Shown piece by piece: positions 11,276-25,200 of a stretch of 64,000 bases of DNA (positions are counted from its first letter, which is position 1; each line of letters begins with the position of its first letter). Origin of the DNA: Marthasterias glacialis (lineage: Eukaryota > Echinodermata > Asteroidea > Forcipulatida > Asteriidae); contig OU452225.1 in NCBI GenBank assembly GCA_911728455.2, positions 23,842,495 to 23,906,494 of the forward strand, read 5' to 3'. A program made the position numbers and the translations under genes. The notes below the pieces were generated by a model. The model ran no database searches and was not told the DNA's origin. It saw only the letters and a program-made list of their open reading frames with translations.

Positions 11276-13339
11276 CGACGGCTTCCGTCCTGTGTGAAAT
11301 TAATTGCGTAAAATGGCCCATTCGATGAAGAAGCCAATCGCTTATGAATCCATCCTGTTTACTCGGCTGTGTAAACAATTACCCGAGTCCATCCGCCATG
11401 ACTGAATTGGGAAAGACAATTGGAACTAATGGGGTATCGATGAACCTTCAGTGTCTACCCGCGCAGTATGAGCAACCACTCCACTGAACGTTTTTACATT
11501 GGTGGCAAGAACGTCTGTAGTCTCGATAACCAAGCAAATATTTTGTTATGACCGTCAACCTTTCAAGTTCTTTTCCACGGTATATTGATCTCTCTCTCTC
11601 TTTTCACAGCGGCAAACAGTTCGCTTGTGCGGTTCTCTGGTCAGTGGGATTTGAAGGCGCTGTGGTGTATAACTAAAATTGATCTATTGAGTTGAACACG
11701 CGAACGATGACTTCATGAGAGAGCCAGAAAAAAAGGGTCGTACCGTCACCACTGTTTCACCGAGCTGTTGCAGACGGCTGTTGCAGACGGCTGTTGCAGA
11801 CGGCTGTTGCATTATTTAACGTAAAGTTTAAAGGCAGCCTTCTTTGTTATGGATATTAAGACGGGTTGGAGGTTTTGTTTTTCCGAAAATGTAGAAACTA
11901 TTCGGTGTTTACTTCTTTTTTTCTGAAGTCTTCTTCTGTTGGTGAGGAACTTAGTCTAAAATCGAATCATACTTTAGATTTGTGTTTACAAAAAAAAAAA
12001 AAAAAATAAATGAACGTATACTTTGTCCAGATCATTTCGGTTGACCGTAATGCCTTTTTTTTTGGGGGGGGGGTAATTTGTTTGCAATTTTATTTTTCTG
12101 AGGAGTCTAACAGTCGTACAACTTTATGCACTCCCTGCACTTTTGGCTACACCTGGGACAAAACAGACAACTTAAAAAGTAAATAAAAATCGAAAAATGG
12201 AAACAGACTGAATTAAGACCATCAGAACATTAACACTCGATGACAGTTTAGCTATGTTCCTTCATCCATTTTTAAAGGCATTTCTTGATATTCGACATTG
12301 CAACTTGACAGTAAATATTTGTAGCCCATTGCTGTTCAAGCGTTAATCGGCACATAGATGAAGAGGCTATGGATAACATTACCTTCGTGACTAAAAGTCA
12401 TTTGCGACGATAAAAAGGCACAGAAGTCATTTCATGAATAACACATGCACTTAGAGAGAGAATGGTGATTCGTGTTATAATGTACACAGTGTATTTTGAA
12501 GCTTACCAATGGGGCCGATGTTATAGGGGAAATATCCCGGGGAATGTGCCTTCGAGGATAGAAGTATGGAACTTGGCACACAGCGTAGTTCATGCGAAAG
12601 ATATATTTGGCGACAAGGCCATCGCAGATTTGTCTTTTGAACTGTGACCGACTTTTAAATGCTACATTTAGTGGGAGACGACCTTTCTCAGTATCTTTGC
12701 TCCCCGGCGTTTATTTTTCTGTAAGAAGACGGAGAAGATCTGTGGTGTATACGTCTTTCGACGTCAGCGGCGAGAGCGAATAAATGAAATTAGTATTGAA
12801 CGGTTTATCAAAGTAAAACTAACTTATGTCAACAGCTACAATTTAATACGTATGAGACTCTCAATTTGGCGGCAGGTCGGTATTTGCCCATACCAGAAAT
12901 TACACATTTTAAAAACAACAAATCAATTAAGTACATCATTTCAAGGTGGAATAAATATAACGGGTACTTTGCTAAAGTTTGGGACTAGATGGCAAATAGA
13001 AAGGTATAAATAAAGCAAAATAAATTACGTTCGCTAAGTGGTTAAATTAACTCGATCAAAATTGTATATACTGGTAAAAACTTATTGCGGACGTAGTGGT
13101 CATTATGAATTTTTATATCCTTATATTTATTTATTTATTTAATTAGTTTTTTTTTTACGAAGGCTTAAAGCCAGACTTTAAGTTCCTGACTTCAATTGTA
13201 TGACTTTTGGTCCGTCCACTCATTTATAATATAAAAAACCCGTAATTTTCTTTTACCATGATGATACAGAAAAAGTAAATATTATCCCTTTATATGCCGT
13301 ATTTATGACAGCAAGAAGGCGCAATACCAAGTCCATTGT
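11276..13339. other. Intergenic region upstream of the GPCR
   Basis: Holds the GPCR 5' flank, a 13-bp tandem (GCTGTTGCAGACG, 3.7 copies at 11763-11812) and a dispersed repeat at 12495-12660 that shares TATGGAACTTGGCAC and GGCCATCGCAGATTT-like words with 39480-39570. No gene was recognised. Confidence 0.5.
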
Positions 13340-13565
13340 GAAAGTACACAAAATATTTCAATTCATTAAAATAACAAAATTTCCGAGCAAATATCTTACA
13401 CTAATTACATTGTCAAAACTGTTAATAAAAACCCTAAAAAGGTGTATATCAACTGCTTTATTAGAAGTCTAAATGCGTTTGGTTTACCACACTATTTCTA
13501 TGGTTTGACCACCAATCTTTCCCAAAGGGCGCCCTCTTGCAGTAAAAATAAGGCCTATTGAGCAT
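13340..13565. repeat. Dispersed repeat, second copy at 54905-55110
   Basis: Shares CAAATATCTTACACT, CTGCTTTATTAGAAGTC and AGGGCGCCCTCTTGCAGT, in the same order and orientation, with the 55-kb copy. Confidence 0.7.
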
Positions 13566-13574
13566 TAATTGATG

Positions 13575-14019
13575 CCAGGGGCGTGGTTTGGCGACCTCGA
13601 CCAGAAACAAGTTTGAGCTTCGGTCATCGGTTTAGCGTTTTCGCGTGGTCTGTTCAACCGAAGTGACGCAGCTGTCCGACCAAACCGTAACCGAGTTGTT
13701 GGCTCGGTTAGGCTTGGTTTCAAGATGGCTGATTCCACAAACTTACAAAAAGTGTCGACAGAATTCTTTTTAAAAATGAAAAACATTAAAGCATACCAAT
13801 CCAGCAATGTCGATAAAATTACAAAAACTAAGTTCCATTACTTGAAAATAAAAAGAAGGCTGTACATTTTGAGAACATTAATTTCTAAGAAAAGTACCCA
13901 CGTCACAAACTGTTTCTGGTTACCGACCCGTTTTTGCGTAGCTCTCAAAAATTGTTCTGGTCTGTGAATTTGACGTCAGAAACTTGTTTCTGGTCGAGGT
14001 CGCTAAAACACGTCCCAGG
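13575..14019. mobile_element. MITE-like element with about 38-bp terminal inverted repeats
   Basis: The left end contains GCGACCTCGACCAGAAACAA and the right end its reverse complement TTGTTTCTGGTCGAGGTCGC, with further matched bases outward. No open frame for a transposase, so it is non-autonomous. No clear target-site duplication was seen. Confidence 0.7.
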
Positions 14020-15960
14020 TAACGCCTTCAAACATGTTGTCATTATATCGACAGGACAATAGTTGTTTACAGAAAGCCATGTATTCTCTTATGAGATATT
14101 ACTTAGATAATTATAGATCATAAAATAAGCATTTATTTAATGATGCTACTAATAACGAAAAGGACCAGAGCTTAACGAAAATAGTAAGCATATAAAGGTG
14201 TCTTTAGAACGACGTTTCAATTAAATAACTTCGCAGAAGCTTCGGGCTGCGGGAGGTACTTGACGATTAAAATGCAAATGAAGACATTGTTCATGTATAA
14301 TGTTTACTATTAAATGCAAATTTATTCTTCATGTATGTGTTAATTGCGAGAGTTAAATAACATTGACGCTAACTGAATTCTGCTGTTGATTTACCTCCCC
14401 ATACTCATTATCACGTTAATCTAGTTATTTCTGTACACTGAGATTTAAACACAAAGCGAAATACAAAGTGCAAACAAAGATGGTCAATCGCTTTGTTTCC
14501 CCGTCTCTCTCTCTCTATAGGGCGCCCTCAGTGGGAATTCAAAGTTCTACCCCTCCATTCATTTTTAATCCCAGAAGTCCATGCAGTGTGGCTGCCTATA
14601 CTTCGGCCTTATTTATATGACCTGATAATAATAACTATTATAATAATACTAGTAATAATTACAAGACATCTGCATGACAAAAAGTACATGTTCATGAACA
14701 TTTTTATACATCATAACTTTATTTATGTTTTGTCAACGGTCTCGAATCCGTAGGTTTTTCCTACCTGCGATGCACAACATTTACTGCAAGCCTTTAACAA
14801 TGTGCAGCCATGTTTGTTTTTCCGATTCAAATAACGGTAACCAAACCGAGACTGGAGGGGCAAACTAGTCTAGCCTCAATATGGTAATGTTGATTTTGGC
14901 GTGGGTGACGGCAGCGTGGTAAAAGTCTTTGGGAACGTATACAGTGATTGGAAATAATATTGCGATATCAGCGGCCCATTCGTACACACGGTTCAGAAAC
15001 ACCCTCATTAAATCTTTGACTCCGGAATTTGTGCATGCGTTTGGACAGACTCGTTTTTGTTTGTCATTTGATGCTGCAATCGAGGCCCATAAATTGCCGT
15101 CCATTTGAGTTGTGCGCGCGCAGCCATAAATGGACTTAACGTTGTGAAAGAGTTAAAATCACCCACATCATGTGTTATTATACGTCAGGGTTAGACACTT
15201 GCGTTTGAGTTTCCCGCCTTAATACATTTTATTTGTGTGTTTTTTTCTACAAGAAAAGCTTGTAAAGACATTTACATAACCCTCCATTTAGCTCAAAGAA
15301 TATGCCCATTTGGAATTACTAAGTAGCGATTGTTCACCACACAATGTCCCGTTGAACTTTTTTTATTGACGTATAAATCTACTTCTACATTTAGCCGATA
15401 AAAACGAGAGCTTCGGCTATTGTGTGACTCAATATTATAGGCAAACGGCCATTCAGCTTACACATTTAAAGTACTAAACGGCTCGGATACGAGGTAAGGT
15501 TTTGTAGGCAATTTGGAGGCGAACAAACTCACACTATCACTGTTTAAGTTTAACAGCACAAGACATATTATTTCTGAAACATCTTTTTAACTCCATGTCA
15601 GTTTGGTAACAAACTTGAACATGGACGATCTGTTTTCTTTGTGTAGATTGCCTGGACTTTGTCGCCTATTGCCTCGAGTGAGTGACAGCTAAGGAAAGGT
15701 ACGTTTGCACCATCTTTTAGTCAATTGCACAGGTCAAAGATTCTTGTTATGTTCAAAATTTTTCAACTTCTCCATTGTTCTCATGATTAAATATTCTTGT
15801 TTGTTTTCATTTTTTCATTGTACCGTTTTCGGACTTTGATATGAATTAAACTTTGGAGTTGAACTTGACCCGACAGTAGGCATTGTTCAATGGTATTGTC
15901 CCAAATATAGAGTAATCAATAGATTGAATTGATTACACTTTCACAATGTGTGGTCGATTT
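14020..15960. other. Gene-free stretch downstream of the lectin gene 3' end
   Basis: AT-rich with short open frames and no motif. It should include the 3' UTR of the lectin gene, whose stop is at 15968; the poly(A) site was not fixed. Confidence 0.4.
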
Positions 15961-15967
15961 TGCTTGA

Positions 15968-16230
15968 TCATTCCGATAGGTCATACACCCAGTAGCTGTC
16001 CTCCGTATCGCCCGATCGGCTTAATACCTCGCTCGGGTACTGGCTGAAAAGAGAACACTCTCCTCTCGATTGCGAGAAAACAAAAGAAATACACCCGCTG
16101 TGGTGGATGCAGCTTTGGGTACACTGTTTAACATTACTGGCGACTGCACGATGAAGAGCGCTCTCACTCATGCTCATACGCCCTTTAAACTTTTTACTGA
16201 TGTAGGCTGACTTCGTCTTACGGTTAGGGT
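15968..16230 (-). CDS. Terminal exon: PAN/apple-like domain and stop codon
   Basis: About 87 codons ending in a stop, with an acceptor TTGCAG directly before the exon and phase 1 entry that joins in frame to lectin module F7. The protein has the PAN spacing of cysteines (KQCTQSCIHHSGCISFVFS, then GECSLFSQYP) followed by a short YWVYDLSE tail. PAN domains mediate protein or carbohydrate contacts. Here it may serve oligomerisation or ligand binding of the secreted lectin; that role is inferred. Confidence 0.8.
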
Positions 16231-19200
16231 CTGCAATAAAACAAAACAAAACAAACAACTGAAACAAAACCACTTTAGCATTCTTGTATTTACGGTATTG
16301 TTGTTTTAGTTCCGGGAATACACATTACTGCCCCTTCCTGGTTTTCAGGAAACACAATTTACAACCAACATGCTGAAGCTTCGTCTTAGCAAACATTGAA
16401 ATTATTTCATAAAAGCTTTAAACAAAAATTAATCTCGTGAATCCAGATTTCAAATGGGGGGTGGGGTGGGATGGTACCCGGGGCACGGACATCATTTGTT
16501 TTTTGTTTGATTGTTTGTTTGTTTGGGTGGGGGGAATCCCCGCGCCCCCTAGTTACCAGTGACTGTTCTCATGACATTTGATTCGGTACTAAAACAAGTG
16601 TGTGAAAGACAAACGTCTGGATTAAAAGTCGTCCCTTTATTATGTCAGACATTCCAAATGATATATCTTTCCTTTATGTATCGAGTACTGCGTTTATAAA
16701 CAAAGAAGTAAACAATGACACACCACAAAACAAGAACAACAAGAACAAGAACAACCACAACCACAACAACAACAAAAAAAAAGGGAAAAAGAAGAGGAAT
16801 TACAAAACTATTTGGGAGTAAATTTTGCAGTTCTTACCGTCCCAATTCATGCACGGCCCAACTCCAAGCGGGTACTGTTCGACAGTAACCTCAGCAACCT
16901 GGAGATAAGCAGTTTCTACGGCCGGTACTGAAGAGTCCGCAGATAGAGTGATATACCTTGCTAATAATGGCGGATCACATAGAAATTCATGATCATTCTT
17001 CAAGCCACACTTTTGCTTCTTCGAGAAATCGGGGCCGTTCTCCGCACTGACCAGTGCGATGAAATTGTCAGGTGCTGTGTTGCCTACACGTCAACATATA
17101 ATGGGAAAAAAGAGGGGTGTGTAAAAGAAATGGTTTAAAGTTTCACTTTTCGTGTATATTTATTTCGTTTGTCAATTTATACACTGATTAAAGAACAATT
17201 GAGCCCCCCCCCCTCCCTTATTTTGTAAAGTTATGAATAATTAGTTTTAAAAATTCATTATTCACAGAAGATATTTATACCTTCAAACTTAACGGTGATT
17301 CTACCAATGCAGTGCTCGTTAATTAAATCCACTTGCCACAAAGTGTGAGGATCATCGACAAGGTTAGCTAAAAAGGGGTGAAGTAAGAAGGGTCATTCAA
17401 AAAATAAACACACGTCACATTTCAGAACAATATCAACCCTCATTGGCAAGACATTTTTGAGATTGAACGCATACCGCCGTTTTACAAGCCTCCACATTTT
17501 TATACAGATATATAAAGAGGATTTCTTGCTTAGTGATATGTGATAGGTGCGCAGAGTATCACCGGAGTTTCAGTCACCGTCTCTCTCAGCAATGGGAGAC
17601 TTTGCTAGGTGCTACGCTAGGTGGCAGCAGACATACCAGGTAAATTTCCATCGTTATCGTTGTAACGCTTACATTTCCGAGAACAATGGAATTACCAGGA
17701 TTAGTCTGCTGGCTTCCCCAAAATTCACCCATTCATACATTCTTTTCACCCAGTCGTCTATTTCAAATCAATCGAGCGCCCTCCACGACAGGTATTTGTG
17801 TCTTCCCATAATTCCATTTACTGTGGACACTACAAGAACGCACGTGTGCATTTCAGCATTTCGGTCTTTGCACAGGTAATTACCCTTTGTTTTATCCGAC
17901 GTATTCATCTTTGGAAGTTGTAGAGTTTCCTCACTTGTGGGATTATGTTATTGCTGTAGACAAGATAAGTAGAGCACGAAGTCCTGGGCTCTGCAAAATG
18001 TTTAAAGCATTTTGGCTTGGTGTATTTTATTGTTATGGTTTTAATTGTAAATCCAAGATGGCGGCCTCCGGCGCAGTACAGTATCAACCAGCTAGCTCCA
18101 TTTACTCATTGTGACTTCGTTTATTTATAAGGTTTTTCTTTATATTTTTGTTCAGTTTCTTGAACATACCTCCTTCATCAAAGCGTATACACGTGCAACC
18201 TTAACCGGGAATATACATTAAGTTCAGTAGGGGTTACATATACTAGTACGACTACTTAATCACCTCTATAGATTTCTATGGGTGCAATTCGAATGGACTG
18301 GAATTTGTGCATAATAGCTGTTGTAGGTTCACCTTAGTGTGGTGGGTCTCGGTCAGTTGATGTTTCACAGCGCTGTTGGTCAGAAAGCAATGCTTCAGAA
18401 TGTTTTTGTCTCAGCAAACAAATACGCCAGGCAACAGTCCACAACAGTGTTAAAAATATGATGAATTTTGGCTGGTAGCCTGATGCTGCTAAGCATGATT
18501 TGTCTGTGCTAAGCAGCTTTATCAACTGGGCTTAGTTTCACAGAGCTGCTTAAGCAGACAACTACTGCTTAACCATTTTCTGCTCGGCAAAAATCAGCAG
18601 GACACCAGTCACAGATGGGAAATAGTGACTTTGGGCTGGTAACCTTTGTTTCTGGTAAGCAAAAGTTGTCTGTGCTTTGTTAGTTTTTGTGCTTAAGTAG
18701 CTCCAAGAAGCTGGGCCCTGTCAGTGGGCCGTGACCATTGGGCTTACCGGACTTAAAATATGTCTTAGTGTCGCCGTCATTGGCATGGCTTCCTATGTGC
18801 AGTTCGAGCTCACTGCTCTGCTGTGCGTTTCTCTCGGTTGCAGTTGAAGCTGCTGCTATTGAAGCTACGTACAGTGTGGGAGAAGCAAAAAATGAAACAC
18901 CAAAATGAACAAATAAACCAATACTCTAGTCCCCAATGCTTCTTTTTGTTTCAAGGACGCCTCCATTTATGGCTGAACAGACGTATCCGGCTGCCACTTT
19001 ATCTCCCTTAATTTAGGTCAAATTGTGTCGTTACCTGTCCAGAAAGGTTCTCGACAGAATGTATACAGCGAGGAACAGGCACTTAGAACAATTACAATGT
19101 GTCGAAGTCATGAACGCCATTTTAGTTATTTTGGGCGTGAATGCGCGAAAGTGCCGGCCGCTCGATGAAATGTCCGCTTGAATTTTCTTTTGTTAAGGTC

Positions 19201-22200
19201 AATGTTTAGCGTTTTAGCTACCAGTTTCTCGAGAGGAATATTAAGGAAGGGAAATAAAGCCCAACATCCATTAAAAAAAAAAAAAAAATCCCTTAGAAAG
19301 TGGCAGTCGGATATGCAAACTTTTCCAGTCGTGTGCAAGTGGTTTAACAGTGTTCCTGTCTGCATTGTTGTTAGGACTCAATGCACTGCTCAAAAGGCCA
19401 CGAAACTAAATCCATACCGTTCACGAAAAACATGTACGTGTGTGTATCCGATATGTGTGTGTGGCTGCAACCGAACCACCGCTGCGATCGTGGCAAGAAA
19501 GTCACACCAGGTGCTGTTGCTAGGCAGTTGCTAAGGTAGGCGGGGCTTAATGGATTGGTCTAGTATTTGTTATGCAGTCCAGGTTCAGCCACCCACAAAT
19601 TCTGGTCTGCTGTCTATTTTTAAATCAACTACTGAAAAGTGTAGTTATTTACTACATAATATGAGACCAAAACAATACTCGTCGATAAAATGTTATATTA
19701 TCTCTGTGAATTTATCGGAAACTGTCTACAAAACGACATTGTCCGTTAAAAATCCACCATGGAACAATTTTATCAGTTGGCGCTTGTGGTACCTACTGCT
19801 TAATGATACTGAATGACATGTCGTTCCGAGGGACTTTTCGGTTTGATTTTTGAAACAAAGATGACAAATTAGGAAAACAAGTCGTTTTCTTACTGCCATT
19901 CCTGGCACAATCTTCAGCTACGTGTCTCTCGACGGCAATTTCAGCAATCCGCAGGACTGGATCAGTAGAGGGCGCCGACTCCATATCCACGGTGACGTAG
20001 CTCGCCCTAATCGGTGGGTCGCACACGTGTTTGATCACTGCCCCGGGCTTGTACTCGACCTCGGCCCCTGATGAGTTGCACGGCGTGTTTTGTGTGTAGT
20101 GTGTACTGTTTCCAGCACGCACTATTATAGTATTAGATTGGCTGGCGGCTGCAGTTGCTGTTCGTGGGGAGAACGAGTTAAATAAATAAGCTCTGAGAAA
20201 ACTTTATCGCTGTTGTATATTGTGTCTAATCAATACTTTACACTCAATGGAAACATCAAGTCTGCGTGGTTTTCCTTGTTTTTCTTTGTCATTCTGTTTT
20301 CAAGTCACAGATGAACGAAACTAATGTTGCTAAATGAGCTCCTCTGAAACAATTTATTCCTTTCCCTGACGTAATTATGATAGGAGTAAAAACCGGAACT
20401 TACCTAAAATAAGTGTGATTTTTCCCAACCAGTGTGTATCTCCCAAGTCCAATCGCCACCAAGGATGAAGGTCATCATTATCTTTAAAAATCGAGAGACA
20501 TGTTTTAATTTACTGCGTAAATCGTCAGTATTATTTGTAAATCGTGCCAGCAGTTGAGCCATTCCATTACAGGCACAATGCAGGATTGGTATTCATCCAA
20601 CAATAAAGAAATATTTCTGTCGGAAATAATGTCAAAGTCGAGAAAATAGAATTTGAAGACCCCAATTTTAATTTCGATTGCAACAATCAAAATTAATGAC
20701 AATGTGTTTACATGCTGAAAAGTGTGCGAGGCGTTTTTTTGTTTGTTTGTTTTTAGCCCACGTTTTCACAGGTTTGTTTTTTTCACGTATATATTTAATC
20801 ACACAAATTAAGAACACTGCACTATCAGCTTTACCAATGCTATATTTTACTTTGAAGTATTTCCCATAACTTTTGAAATTAAGTAACAGCTATTCGAAAT
20901 CAATCAACTGCCCATATTGTAGTTCTGTTTTACTGTTTCTTGGGCGTACCGTGACTAAATAAAGTTTTAAATAAAAATTGTATAATTGAACAACAGCTTT
21001 GCACAGAACTATCTGTGTATTGTGTAGATTTATTCATCACATGCTGTCATATTGTGGGCTGGTATAGAGTATAATACCAGTCAAAATCTGTGTTGATATG
21101 GTAGCAAGGTTAAACGCCATTGTATCGTGGTGGAAAACAACAAACACATAACAGATCTATAAAACAAAGGATTGCAGTAACACCATGTTCATTATCTCAC
21201 TTTTGAATGAGTTAGGGTGTGTTCTGATAAGAACCGATGAGTTCAACACTCGACGTTTCGATCAATACGCTCTGTTCGTCTTCAGGAGAAAGCTTACTTA
21301 CAAAACGTTTGATTCTGTCGTGACTCAAAACTTGCCAGAGGTGTCCCTACAAATGAATGTGGTGTTTGGGGGGGGGGGGTAATTTGTGGCTTACATGTGC
21401 TGGAGTAAGTTGAAATACTACCATCAGTTGCATCCCTCGCTGGGTTGTCTACTGTGTCGCTGCTTTGTGTCGCTGTCCAGTCAGAGGCACTTAGAGCTTC
21501 AAGTATATATTTTAGAAAAAAAACAGGGAGAAAGAAGAGTGTAAACCTTAAATGAAAAGTAGAACATTAATGTTAAATGAGATCAAGCACTTTCGTAGCA
21601 GCTATCTTGTCCACTTGCTCTATGATATACTAAAGGATAACGCCTAGGAGGCGGGGCACCAGCAGGAATTATGTTTTGATTTTTTTTTTTTTTTTTTTGG
21701 AAGTATGATTGCGCGGGTTAGTAAATTACATAGCTGTGTATTGCGGGAGATGCGATAGCTTGCGATTGGAAGCCATTTTCGGTCCAAAAATGCATATGCG
21801 CACAAAACAGGCCTCACTAGACTGCAACGAATGCTAGACTTCTGTCTTCGGACTGAAAATGGCGTCCAGAAGCCCCGTGGCCAACGAGAACCAGTCCCTC
21901 CTTTTCACAATTCTCTCAATACACAGCTCTGGTAAAACAGAGAGAAGGGCGGAGAGACTCGCGAAAAATATCTTACTGTCATTAGTGACGCACTCCTTAG
22001 AATGGTACTCTTTGACGATCACCTCGGCAATCTGAAGCATTGCGTGTGTAACCCCAGGACCAGATCGGTCGATGTCTAAGCTGATATACCTTGCGGACAC
22101 CTGTGGACTGCATAGGAACTCGACCACAGACCCTGGTTCAATTGTTGGTTTCCCCGCTATATCACACGGTTGGTTCATACTATAGTCGTGGTTGACGCCA

Positions 22201-25200
22201 GCTCGTGCTACGACATCAAGAAAGCGGTGTTCTTCGAGTTGTATAAATGAAAATTTATGGCGTAAAATTGATTGACATATTATTATTATTTATTATTTAT
22301 TTGGCCATTATTCAAACATTCAAAACGATAGGAGTGAACATACAAGCATTTCTACAACTCAGTCTCATGAAAGATAAACAATGTAAATAGCGAATAAGTA
22401 AAGAGGATTAAATGACAAAGATACTTCAAGATAAGACATCGAAGGTGGACAGGATTAATACAAGTGGATAATCACCGTTTCTCCAATGCATATCAATCCA
22501 TCCTTGAATAGAACACAAACATTGACGATAAGAAACGGTAATATGGTAACAAAAATATACTCTGAGTAAACAAAGGTGTCTAAAATGAATCTGATAAAAC
22601 AAATTTATAAAATAAATCAAACTTCAAAAGTAAGCTGGCAATTAATCAATAAATGAATTAAATAAATGTGAAGATTATGAATTTTGAATTTAAAAATATA
22701 CATTGTACCTTACTCTTACACCCATATGTATAACACCATGACTGGATTTGACTATTAACAATAAACAATACCTCTTTATGATCTACAGTTTGTTAAAATA
22801 TTAAGAGCACAGGATTATGAATTAAGTCCCGCAAGACTTTTTGAAAGAATAGTTGAAAACGACTTCTCATAACATTACCATTCCATTGAACTTTAAAACT
22901 AAAAGTAGCTATTTTGAAGCTGGGTCTTCTATAATTTGCCTTTTTTCCCATTTTTATTTTAAGGAACTGAGATGTGTATCTTACCGCAGCAGTCGGTTCT
23001 TAGTGTGACTGCAATGACGCCTAACCAGTACTCATCGCCAAGGTCCAGTTTCCACCAAGGATGGTCATCATCGTGAGCTATGCAGTATAGACAACGCAGT
23101 AATGTTAAGGTTAGTTGATGTTGACATCGATAATATCTTGCTTTGCGCCTGAAGACGATCAGAGCTTACTGATCGAAACGTCGAGATGTTGCTAGATTGT
23201 TACACCGCAGGTTCTTTTTAAAACCACCACAACTCATAGAGCAACATTCCCCGGGTTACCGCAAACCACACTTAATTGAGAATGAGTAAATGACTTGTAG
23301 TGAAAAATGAGAATTTGTTGAACTGGGGTAAAGTTACCTTGAATGAGAATCCAAATCCTTCAATAGCAAGCAAGCATGCAAACAAGCAAGCAGGCAAGCA
23401 AGCATACAAGCAAGAAGAAAGCAAGCAAACATGCAAGCAAGCAAGCCAACAAGCAGGCAAGCAAGCAGGCAAGTAAGCAGGCAAGTAAGCATGCAAGTAA
23501 GCATACAAGCCAGTAAGCAAGCAAACATGCAAGCAAGCAAGCAAGCAAGCAGGCAAGTAAGCAGGCAAGTAAGCATGCAAGCAAGCATGCAAGCCAGTAA
23601 GCAAGCAAACATGCAAGCAAGCATACAATCAAGCAGCAAGCAAGCCAGCAAGCAAGACAGCAAGCAGGCAGGCAAGCAAGCAAGCATTAAGCAAGCATTA
23701 TGCAAGTTTGCAAGCAAGCAGGCAAGCAAGCATGCAAGCAATCATTAAGCAAGCAGGCAAGTAAGCAAGCGGCAAGTAAGCATGTAAGCAAGCAAACATG
23801 CAAGCAAGCTAAGCAGCCAGCCAGGCAGCCAGCCAGCCACTTGACACTTGCACTTCGTATTGCTCGACCAATAATAAAGTCACCTGTCTCGAAGAACGTA
23901 TCAATGTTGCCGTCTATTGCGTTTGCTGATGACAACTTGTTATTGTTGTTTTGTGTAGCCTGCCATCCATTTCTTGTCGCACCTGTCAAAAAAACAATGT
24001 GTTCAACAAACAAAATAAATCACAACGTAGCCATTATATTGTTCTTTGGGGAAGTATGAGTCTTAATTTGTGACATAGACCGATTTAATTAACTCTACAC
24101 AGTGGCGTAACTAAACGGGTGGGTGGGGTGGGGGCACGTCCCCCACCCTCCAGTTGATGTCCGTGGCCCACGGTGCCCCACCCCCCATTTGAAATTTTGA
24201 CTTTTGATATTAAAAATTACCAGAGTAAAATGTAACATTTTGTAAGCTGCATGTAGTAGTTTTAATGTTTTTTGTAAGCTATTTTTCTATTTACACGCAG
24301 ACAGTGTATTTGCTTTTACCTCCACGTCAGATTACCTTGTAAAAAATAGCAAACGGCATAACAAGAGCGCTGGAAAGGGGCTTGTTTAGGCAAAATGACC
24401 ATTTTAATTGGCCAGAAGTGCCCCCAAGAAAAAAAAATGGTGCAGCCCCTGTGCCTCCCTAAAGTGTACCCTAGTTTCGCCACTAACTGTATACTCGCCA
24501 GTGATTTCTGAGTAAATTAATCTACGATTACCTCAGTAAGGTTCGAACCCAAGACCATCGCGAATCCAGAGCACAATGCTTAACTGCGAGACCACGAAGA
24601 GCGCCCCCGCGGTTATTTTAGGGGCCTCTAGTTCGATCGGTGTATGTCGAAAACTTAAAGATGCATCCCTTACCGTTCTTTGGTGCGCACTCTTCTGTCT
24701 CGTACTCATCAAGCATCACTTCAGCTATCTGTAATGCCTGCTCCCCAGCGACGTGACTATCAAAACTAAGAGAGACGTATTTTGCTAGCGTTGGTCTGCC
24801 GCACAGGAATTGAATCACGGCTCCGGGTTCACACTGTCTCTCCGTAGCAGGAGACCCACATGTTACGTTGAGGTTGTCCTGGTTCAGTCCGATTCGCACC
24901 ACTGCTCCGATGAACTGGTCCCCTTTAAAACAAAGCGTTCTGGATTTGTAGTTGTTGGTTATATCTTTAAAACAAAGCGTGGATTTGTAATAATCGGTTG
25001 TATCTTCAAAACGAAGCGTTCTGGATTTGTAATTATCGGTTATTTTTATCTTCAAAACAAAGCGTTCTGGATTTGTAATTATCGGCTGTATCTTTAAAAC
25101 AAAGCGTTCTGGATTTGTAATTATCGGTTATATCGGCTCACTGATTATAAAGTTCAAGCCAGTATCGATCCCCAAAAGAAACATTTCTGTTTGAAAAACT

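Noticed and set aside
23272..23748. Long Cys/Leu/Ala-rich and Lys/Gln-rich open frames on both strands
   Set aside because: They are translations of the (CAAG)n microsatellite, which lies in a lectin-gene intron.
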